Shown piece by piece: positions 1-6,600 of a DNA stretch of 7,211 nucleotides. Origin of the DNA: Saprospiraceae bacterium (GTDB taxonomy: Bacteria > Bacteroidota > Bacteroidia > Chitinophagales > Saprospiraceae); NCBI GenBank assembly GCA_023300835.1, contig JALZVB010000225.1, positions 1 through 7,211 on the forward strand. The letters run 5' to 3'. Position 1 is the stretch's first letter. Each line of letters begins with the position of its first letter. The position numbers and the translations under genes were made by a program. Under the pieces are notes generated by a model. The model was not told the origin of the DNA, did not search any database, and worked only from the letters and a program-made list of their open reading frames with translations.

Positions 1-18
1 ACGACGCTCTTCCGATCT
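1..18. other. Illumina adapter remnant (not genomic)
   Basis: The first 18 bases, ACGACGCTCTTCCGATCT, are identical to the 3' end of the Illumina TruSeq read-1 adapter/primer. They are a library artefact left at the end of an assembled contig. The desaturase reading frame continues open through them, so any residues translated from bases 1-18 are false. Genomic sequence starts at about base 19, because the protein still aligns with its family up to there. Confidence 0.96.
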
Positions 19-964
19 CTCTATCCTTTCTTAAGATCCTAGAGAATAATGATAACTCTTTATCGAATAACCATTGTAGCAACAACCTTGTCCATGATTT
101 ATGGTAAACCAATGTGTTGTAGTATTCAGGGGCAATTTCTCTTATTTTAGGCAGGTTATTCCATGGTACATATGAAAAATCATGGTGCTCATTATGATAT
201 CCTACATTGAATGACAACTTGTTAAGTGGTCCATAGTAGCTGTATGTTTCTTGGGGTGGTGCTACAAGGAAATGTTCTTGTATCCATCTTGCGCCTAGCG
301 GATGTAATCCTACTGAGAAAAAGAAAGAAGCTACCAGGTACATTAATGGAATAGGTCCAAAAAAGTAAACTAAAGCAATATCAAAAGCCACAACGGACAA
401 TAGATTTAACCAAACCCATCCATTGAATAACTTTATCTCTTTAAGTCTTGGTGGTCTAAGTGCTTGAAAAATAGGGAAAAACAATAACCATATTGCTTTT
501 CCTACAAACGAGGAACCGATAAGTTTAGCTTCCCATTTACTGGCAAGATCAGCATCTATGTCGTAATGTCCTTGGAATGCGTGATGTTTAAGGTGATACT
601 TTCTAAATGATACGGAACTGGGGAATGCATTAGGAAAATCACACATGATACCACCTAACATATTGGCTTTTTTGTTTTTGAAAACCATATTATGTGTGAA
701 TTCATGGATCAAAACAAATAATGAATGGTTAGCGAATGCACCTATACAATAAGCTGCTAATAAAGCCACCCACCAGGCTTGACTTCTCAATAAGATTGCA
801 ATCCCTATTTGCATAAAAACAATCGCTATTGCCCAATAGAAAGTCGATGGATTTCTACCCATTAAGGACTTGATTTCTGGGTATTTCTTGATGATCTCCT
901 TGGTTCTTGCAATGTGTGGCTCTGCCGTATGCGAATGCTGGAAATCAGCCGTAAATGCACTCAT
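19..964 (-). CDS. DEGS-like sphingolipid delta-4 desaturase / fatty acid desaturase (3' end missing)
   Basis: Integral-membrane di-iron desaturase, 315 residues visible from the ATG at 962-964. The three histidine boxes are HEFTH (residues 87-91), HLKHH (124-128) and HNEHH (257-261), at almost the same positions as in human DEGS1. Further DEGS-type signatures are the N-terminal KYPEIKSLM segment (28-35, the Lipid_DES region), ETYSYYGPLN, FNVGYHNEHHDF and a C-terminal EYY...SW...SR stretch. Hydrophobic segments lie at about 44-60 and 64-86, with two more between boxes 2 and 3. By family, DEGS enzymes put a trans-4 double bond into (dihydro)ceramide using O2 and electrons from cytochrome b5 or a similar donor; the substrate here is inferred and could be another acyl lipid. 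DEGS1 has 323 residues, so only about 8-10 are missing; no stop codon is seen before the adapter. No Shine-Dalgarno sequence precedes the ATG. The gene is divergent from the response regulator, and no other sphingolipid gene is in view. Confidence 0.9.
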
Positions 965-1251
965 TCGTTATTATATTAATTGGTTATGATTAGTAATTCC
1001 TTGTAGATTACGAAAATAGAGAATATGATCTATTCTATGAGAAATCTAGGACATTTACTAGATATAAAGTTTCAGTTAATCACATTTTAACATTTATTCT
1101 GTATTAAGGTTTATGAAAATAAATTATATTTAAATTATAGTATTTTGTAATATGACGGCAAATATGCATTCTAAGGGATTATGTGAGAATAAAAGTCGTT
1201 AGGAATTATTATTGTACAGGGGTTAGATAGATAGAATAGAACAGAAAAACA
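965..1251. promoter_or_regulatory. divergent intergenic region, desaturase / response regulator
   Basis: This 287-bp, strongly AT-rich gap must hold the promoters of both divergent genes. No coding potential was seen. No perfect TAnnTTTG box with a TTTG partner was found on either strand; the nearest are TATTTTCG on the minus strand (bases 1018-1011, one mismatch) and a TATTTTG stretch on the plus strand at 1141-1147. Short structures present are an inverted repeat ATCTAG-N8-CTAGAT (1044-1063), a direct repeat TAAATTATA (1120-1128 and 1131-1139, period 11 bp) and three tandem TAGA units (1224-1235) in the likely leader of the regulator. All are short enough to be chance in such AT-rich DNA. 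Confidence 0.4.
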
Positions 1252-2214
1252 ATGGAATTACCTAAAGTCTTAATTATTGATGACCGAGAATTTGATAGAA
1301 TCCTGTATAAGGAATATCTCGGCGATGCAAACTATACATTCGTAGAAAGGGAAGATGGATTTGGCATATTAGAAGAATTATCAACTATAGAACCAGATAT
1401 AATACTATTGGATTGGCAAATGCCGAGACAAGGAGGCCTGGAAACGCTAAAATTGATCAAGAAAAACAAAATCTGGTCAGAATTACCCATTATAATAATT
1501 ACGGGTCTCAAGGATGAAAAAGTCTTAGAAGAAGCATTCGACTACGGAAGTGTAGATTTCCTTAATAAACCAGTGACTGGAACAGAACTCAATTCTAGAG
1601 TTCATAATGCGCTTAAATTATCAGATGCTACTCAGATGCTACGCATCAAGAGTAAGGAACTGATAGATCTCAATAAAATAATACGGAGTCAGAAAGAGGA
1701 GTTGCAGAAAACACTTGCTATTAAGACGGAGTTACTCACAACGACAGAAGAGACGCATCATAAAGATATCAACGAAGTAAAGCGGAAAATGATTACGCTA
1801 GAAATGGATACGACTAAGATCAGTAACAATCTCAAAGCTATTAAGGACCAGCTGACAGATTGCTATGTTACCTTGAGAAAAGAAAATGCCGAAAGTCGTG
1901 CACTGAAAAAACTCCGTGCCGTAGAGAGGAATATTGATGCCATCAGTATGGAAGAACAATCTTGGAATGAGTTCAAGGATGTCTTTTCTAGCCTTGACGG
2001 AGAATTCTTCAAGAAACTGACAACACATAATCCTAAGCTTACAAGTCTTGATCTCAAGCATTGTGCCTACATTAAAATGAATATAGACAATTATGAACTG
2101 TCCAATATCCTCAATGTAGAACTAAAAAGCTTGCAGATGACAAGGTACAGACTCAAGAAAAAATTATTGCTGGACCAAAATCAGAGTCTAAGAGAATTTA
2201 TTCTTACAGTATAA
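1252..2214 (+). CDS. response regulator: receiver, coiled coil, LuxR-like HTH
   Basis: A 320-residue cytoplasmic two-component regulator. Residues 4-122 form a CheY-like receiver with all key residues: acidic pair D10/D11, phospho-acceptor D54 in ILLDWQMP, switch T84 and K106 followed by P107. Residues about 127-230 are charged, heptad-like and probably a long coiled coil for dimerisation. Residues about 235-320 match the C-terminal HTH of Bacteroidota regulators that usually follows a beta-propeller or TPR sensor and a coiled coil: an FxxLxxxNPxLTxxDLKHCAYIKM-type first half, then YELSNILNV and the recognition-helix end RYRLKKKL (298-305). It is therefore probably a DNA-binding transcription factor switched on by phosphorylation. 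No histidine kinase is adjacent, so it is an orphan within this window. The ATG has no Shine-Dalgarno sequence, as is usual in this phylum. It ends before a good terminator and is probably monocistronic. Targets are unknown; the divergent desaturase is a candidate by position only. Confidence 0.88.
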   Translation: MELPKVLIIDDREFDRILYKEYLGDANYTFVEREDGFGILEELSTIEPDIILLDWQMPRQGGLETLKLIKKNKIWSELPIIIITGLKDEKVLEEAFDYGSVDFLNKPVTGTELNSRVHNALKLSDATQMLRIKSKELIDLNKIIRSQKEELQKTLAIKTELLTTTEETHHKDINEVKRKMITLEMDTTKISNNLKAIKDQLTDCYVTLRKENAESRALKKLRAVERNIDAISMEEQSWNEFKDVFSSLDGEFFKKLTTHNPKLTSLDLKHCAYIKMNIDNYELSNILNVELKSLQMTRYRLKKKLLLDQNQSLREFILTV

Positions 2215-2260
2215 GAGTCTTCTAAAAAAAATAGAGAATCAATACCCTATTCCTAAATGC

Positions 2261-2291
2261 GGAAGCAAGTTGACTACTGCTTCCTTTTTTT
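2261..2291 (+). terminator. rho-independent terminator of the response regulator
   Basis: A 7-bp perfect stem, GGAAGCA (2261-2267) with TGCTTCC (2278-2284), a 10-nt loop, then seven Ts (2285-2291). It lies 46 nt after the regulator's stop codon and points in its direction. Confidence 0.8.
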
Positions 2292-2304
2292 ATGTCTCTA
2301 AACT

Positions 2305-2345
2305 AAAAAGACTATACATTATTTTTAATCATAATATATAGTCTT
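2305..2345 (-). terminator. probable terminator of the cmk/104-aa operon
   Basis: The arms at 2308-2322 and 2331-2345 are complementary over 15 positions with one exception, C2317 against A2336. In the minus-strand transcript that pair becomes G-U, so the RNA would form an unbroken 15-bp stem with an 8-nt loop. A run of five Us ends the stem (2309-2305). The stem is AT-rich, which weakens it, but it lies about 43 nt after the stop codon of the 104-residue gene and faces the plus-strand terminator across the convergent junction. Confidence 0.55.
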
Positions 2346-2352
2346 CTGCTTA

Positions 2353-2370
2353 TTAACAGTTTACTGTTAA
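2353..2370. repeat. perfect palindrome in the 3' region of the 104-aa gene
   Basis: TTAACAGT (2353-2360) and ACTGTTAA (2363-2370) are exact reverse complements around a TT centre. As RNA it would form a 7-bp stem with a TTTA-type loop. No T-run follows on either strand, so it is not a classical terminator by itself. It lies 17 nt after the stop codon of the 104-residue gene and just before the longer hairpin at 2305-2345. It could be part of a double-hairpin 3' end or a protein-binding dyad. Confidence 0.5.
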
Positions 2371-2387
2371 TCTCGTTACCGCTCAGG

Positions 2388-2702
2388 TTACTCTCCTTCT
2401 CCTACGGGTTCATTAGTCGTTGTAATGTACGAGGTATCATTATCAAAGTTAAAGTAGAAAAACAATGGCTTCTCATTACGCAATAGATCAATAAACATGG
2501 GATAATAACTTACGTCTTGATAAAGGGTAAATTCATAATTAGGTGCTTCATTTATTACCTGAGGTACTTTTACTTTACCATTTGTAAATCTGAATATGGC
2601 TTTTCCTGAAGGTAGATCAATTAAGATTGAATGTCCATGTGAGTTACCACTGTATAGTACAACTTTATAACTTGTAAACTCTTCGATTAAGAAATTTTCC
2701 AT
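2388..2702 (-). CDS. conserved-looking small protein of unknown function (104 aa)
   Basis: I do not recognise this family. The 104 residues have no signal peptide or membrane helix, so the protein is probably cytoplasmic. The sequence alternates hydrophobic and polar residues and is rich in aromatic and beta-branched residues (for example KVVLYSG 13-19, KAIFRF 34-39, YEFTLYQD 56-63, PLFFYFNF 79-86), which suggests a small mostly-beta fold with one helical turn around MFIDLLRNEK (69-78). It ends in an acidic tail, EPVGEGE. The ATG at 2700-2702 has no Shine-Dalgarno sequence. The gene lies 57 bp downstream of cmk on the same strand, no promoter box was found in the gap, and a hairpin follows, so it is probably the second gene of a cmk operon. 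Codon use and the clean start, stop and spacing support a real gene; function is open. Confidence 0.75.
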   Translation of the reverse strand: MENFLIEEFTSYKVVLYSGNSHGHSILIDLPSGKAIFRFTNGKVKVPQVINEAPNYEFTLYQDVSYYPMFIDLLRNEKPLFFYFNFDNDTSYITTTNEPVGEGE

Positions 2703-2759
2703 TGGGTATTATTTTTACTTAATATTAATTTTTACTGATTGCAATCGCGGCTAAGGTAG

Positions 2760-3440
2760 TTATTGTTTATCTATAATTTCTGCTGCCATTTTCATTGTCA
2801 TAAATAATTGTTCTTCTCTATCCATATAGCTATTGTCTATTAAGATAGCATCTTCTGCTTGCCTCAATGGACTATCTACTCTTGTAGAATCAATGTTGTC
2901 TCTATGATTGAGGTTTTCCTGTACAACCGACTTACTGGTCGGCATTCCCTTGCTCTGGAGTTCTAGAAAGCGGCGTTCTGTCCTTATCGCAATACTTGCT
3001 GTGACAAACAGTTTAAGCTCTGCCGCAGGAAATACAACTGTACCTATGTCGCGTCCATCCATGACGACACCACGATTAATGCCTTGTCGTTGTTGTAACT
3101 CTACCAGTTTCTTTCTTACTATTGAGATAGCTGCAACCTCTGACACAATTTGTGATACATCTATATGGATGATGCGCTGCGTAACATCTTGCCCGTTGAG
3201 GAATATCGTAAAGTTATTATTGGGGTACTTAAACTCAATCTCTATATGGCCTAATGCCTTTTCTACGGCTGCTGAGTTATCATAAGACACATTATTATCT
3301 ATAAAGTACAATGCTACAGCCCTATACATAGCACCAGAATCAATGTATATGTACCCTAACGACTTGGCCAGTGCCTTGGCTAAAGTTGATTTCCCACAAG
3401 ACGAATGACCATCTATGGCAATATTGATTTTCTTACTCAA
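2760..3440 (-). CDS. cmk: cytidylate kinase, (d)CMP kinase
   Basis: Cytosolic kinase that transfers phosphate from ATP to CMP or dCMP, giving CDP/dCDP for RNA, DNA and phospholipid precursor synthesis. Its 226 residues are normal for the bacterial family. Visible motifs: Walker A loop GHSSCGKST (11-19); DSGAMYR (34-40), with the conserved Ser and Arg that hold CMP; a CMP-binding insert at about 60-100; DGRDIGT (128-134) with the catalytic-region Asp; lid arginines R153 and R157; and HRDNIDSTR (179-187), which carries CMP-contact residues. The start appears to be TTG (3438-3440). The frame is open upstream only to a stop at 3483-3485 and contains no ATG or GTG there, and no Met occurs before the P-loop. 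The start also fits the usual very short leader before the AIDG motif. A Bacteroidota-type promoter lies about 27 bp upstream. The 104-residue gene follows, probably in the same operon. Confidence 0.96.
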   Translation of the reverse strand: MSKKINIAIDGHSSCGKSTLAKALAKSLGYIYIDSGAMYRAVALYFIDNNVSYDNSAAVEKALGHIEIEFKYPNNNFTIFLNGQDVTQRIIHIDVSQIVSEVAAISIVRKKLVELQQRQGINRGVVMDGRDIGTVVFPAAELKLFVTASIAIRTERRFLELQSKGMPTSKSVVQENLNHRDNIDSTRVDSPLRQAEDAILIDNSYMDREEQLFMTMKMAAEIIDKQ

Positions 3441-3466
3441 GGATAAGCTTTTTATTAAAACTGGCT

Positions 3467-3496
3467 CAAAATTACAAAAGCATTAGCAAAATCAAA
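3467..3496 (-). promoter_or_regulatory. Bacteroidota-type promoter of cmk
   Basis: On the minus strand a TTTG (-33 box, bases 3496-3493) is followed after 18 bp by TAATTTTG (3474-3467), an exact match to the Bacteroidota sigma consensus TAnnTTTG at -7. Transcription would begin near base 3463, giving a leader of roughly 20 nt before the TTG start of cmk. The spacing is within the range reported for Flavobacterium promoters and slightly short for Bacteroides. AT-rich sequence makes chance matches possible. Confidence 0.5.
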
Positions 3497-3545
3497 GATG
3501 AATTATTGAATTGTAAATATTGAAGTCCATACTTCATAAATTAAT

Positions 3546-3581
3546 AAAAAAAGAGCTAGATCAGTTTCTGATCTAGCTCTT
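3546..3581 (-). terminator. strong rho-independent terminator of the surface-protein gene
   Basis: A perfect 14-bp stem (3551-3564 with 3568-3581) closes a 3-nt loop. On the minus strand it is followed by a seven-base T-run (3552-3546, overlapping the stem base). It lies 26 nt after the stop codon of the large gene. It separates that gene from the cmk promoter 50 bp further on, so cmk is transcribed independently. Confidence 0.92.
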
Positions 3582-3607
3582 AAGTAAGCTTTATGTACGA
3601 TTTATTT

Positions 3608-6600
3608 TTATCTGAATATCGTAATATCGTCAGCAACAATTTCTGGTCTGCCTTCTACCGTCAACTCTATTAAGTAAACGTAGACGCCTTGTATAACTTG
3701 ATCACCAGCTATTCCTGGATCCTCAGTTCCCCATCTTCCTTGCCAGCTCAGATCCCAAGCATTGGCTTTGGAATCAGCAGAACCTGGATCAGCTATCATT
3801 TCTATGTTTTCTTTAGTGAAAACCAATTCTCCCCATCTGTCATAGATTTTTAGATTCTCTACAACCACGTCCCCTTTGGTAAACATAATCCATGTATCAT
3901 CAACAGAATTGGTTGTTGTACCGATAACATTAGGTATATACCATTTTTCAGGATTTACGATATCTATTCTCTTTGTAGCTCCTTGGAAGCAATCTTGTGA
4001 GAAAAACACGTTAGCTGTAATTTCTACAGATCCTTCCTCAGCAAACTCTGAAGCGACTAGGTCATAGAAATCTGCACATGGTGAATCTGGACATATTGAA
4101 ACGCCATTTACAATCCATTCTACACTTTCAAAATCTTGAGGTGGATTGATTTCAAATGTAATTTCACCAGTATCTTCAATATCTATTTGTCCTTCACCTA
4201 TAACTGTAATTTCTGGAACAGGAGTCGCAGATATAACGGTCTGTGATGTTGAAGAACAACCGTTGGCATCTGTTACCGTTACAGGGTATACGCCTTCTTG
4301 TAACACATCGATAACAGGATTCCCTTCTTGTGTTATACTAGGACTATTGCCAAAAGTATAAGTATAAGGCGGTGTCCCACCCATAGTTTCTACAGTTATC
4401 TGTGCATTAGGTACCCAATCGCAATCGATATCTACTTGTTGTATATCTGTAATTACAGGTCTTCCGTACAGTATAACTGTGAACTCCGTATCGTAGCTAC
4501 AATTATCTGAACCGAATGCATAGACAGCTTCATAAGCTATTGTAATCGTCTTAGTTGATTCATCCACAGCTAATATTACTCCTGATGGGTCAAATAAACC
4601 GCTAACTGGATCAACTCCTTCTCCTGTCCATGTTTCTGAGAAAGTATCAAAACCTACTGGTGCATCTAATAAGAAATTAGCTCCATCTATCTGGATTAAC
4701 CCTGCTTCTTCTGGGCAAAAGCCTCCATATACATATGTCTGTGCAGGATCGAACATAGATTCTGGACAAGATGAAGGCATACATATAATTGATTGTGGAA
4801 CAGGAGCACAAGCGTGAGGCGTGGTAAAGAATACTGGTGTAACTGTTATCGTTACTTCATCTCCTAAAGTAAGGCCTCCCTCTGTAAATCTCGTTTCTGT
4901 CACCATCGTTCCGGTAGCGCCATTGATACTTACCATATATCCATCAACATCATCAATTATATCCCATGTTGCTGTAACTGTCGTGTTAGTAGGTGTTCCG
5001 CAATCTAGATTAAGTGATGCAATCGAGTCTTGTACTTCAATTGTTATCATGTCAACATCACTACAATCACCATCTGGATTCTCTATCGTATAAACGATAT
5101 CATATGATCCACCAGTAGGGAATGATATTGTAACATCTCCATTGGTATCTATTCCTTCTGTCGCACCATTGTCTAATAATGGTGTAAGATCCCAATCTCC
5201 TTGTACTGATGGATTATTAGGCTCTGACGCGTTAAATCCAATTAACGTTGCTGGTTCATTAACACATAATGGACCTACATCTGTAAGATCAACTTGAGGT
5301 TGTAGATTAAATCTGAAGTCTACACTTCCTGACTGTTGACAATTAGAAACATCATCCGTAAATGTAAATGTCAATGTATAATCTCCTGTCAATTCATCAC
5401 CAGTAGGTATAAAAAGACCACCCGTAACACGTGGATCAGTCCAATCAAATGAACCTGTAAGATCCGTATTGGTATTAAGATCAACCACTTGTACATCCAA
5501 GGCAACACCATCAACTAGGCTAGATGCTGGCGCACAATAAGGATTAGTAGGGAATAACAATGTGAACTCCATATCTGGACAATCACCAGATGTTCCTGTT
5601 CCTGGCCCTTCTCCTGTACATAGTCCATTGAAGTTAATTGCTGTAACAATAATAGTGACAGCCTGCATAGGAATATTAGGATCTACACCTACTCTGAAAG
5701 TAAGATCTGTCTGTGTTCCTGGTACATCTACTGCTGGGTCTGTTCCTACTGTATAAGAAATAGAATATTCATCAGCAAAATCAACGGCATCCCAACAGAA
5801 ATCAACAAAATCTAGATCAGAGCCACATGAGTTTACCGCAAATGACATATCTGGACATGGCTCACTTGAGCAATCTTCTGAGTCGGATGTGTTATCACAG
5901 GCCGCAATGTCATTTATGCCTACAACTGTAATTGATATTGTTTCGTCTGGTTCTAAACCACCAAAATTAGCGGTCAGCATATCTGTCATTGTTGTATCAC
6001 CATCAACGATAACGTAATAATTCGTTACGCCTGGAACGGCATCCCATGATAGAGATGTACTGTCTATTGAAAGTGGATTACAAGCACCAAATACAATTGG
6101 ATCAAGTAAGTCACAATTAGAAGCCGTACACGTTTCTGTTGCCATAGATGGTGCGCAGAATCCTGTATTAGGAATAGCGGTGATTGTAATATTAACTTCA
6201 TTGCCTACTGTAAGATTATCTACTAACAAGAATGTATCTGTTGTAGAAGCCAATGGAACTGCTGTACCGCCATCTATATCATAGAAGAAAGAATATTCTG
6301 CAGCACCTACGACAACATCCCATTCAAATATGACGAAGTCTAATCCTTGATCATTACATCTGATATCAAAATCATCAAGTGCAGGCAATACTTCTATACT
6401 CTCAGAGTTAGTATCTATACAACCATCAGTATTTGTAACTGTAGCTGTAATGGTTTTAGGTCCAGGAGAATCCCAGCTCAGTTCACCAGCACCGTTTAAT
6501 ATACCGCCGTTATAATCCCAACTTGTTGCGGCTGTTATATCAGAATTAACAGCAATATTATCAGTTATACACAGCTCTGATTGGTCAAAACTAAATGTCG

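Noticed and set aside
1011..1018. TATTTTCG on the minus strand as the desaturase -7 box
   Set aside because: It has one mismatch to TAnnTTTG and no TTTG partner at the required distance upstream, so it was not called as a promoter.
1224..1240. Tandem TAGA repeat before the response regulator as a phase-variation tract
   Set aside because: There are only three perfect units plus one after an extra A, outside the coding frame. That is too short to expect frequent slippage.
1798..2061. Two overlapping minus-strand open frames inside the response regulator
   Set aside because: They lie antisense to the coiled coil and the start of the HTH region of a clear gene and show no protein-like motif.
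2908..3285. 125-codon plus-strand open frame opposite cmk
   Set aside because: It is wholly antisense to a well-supported cytidylate kinase, its translation shows no family motif, and it is best explained as a shadow of the real frame.
3546..3581. 14-bp inverted repeat as a mobile-element end or recombination site
   Set aside because: It lies directly after a stop codon with a T-run on the matching strand, is not duplicated elsewhere in the window, and is fully explained as a terminator.
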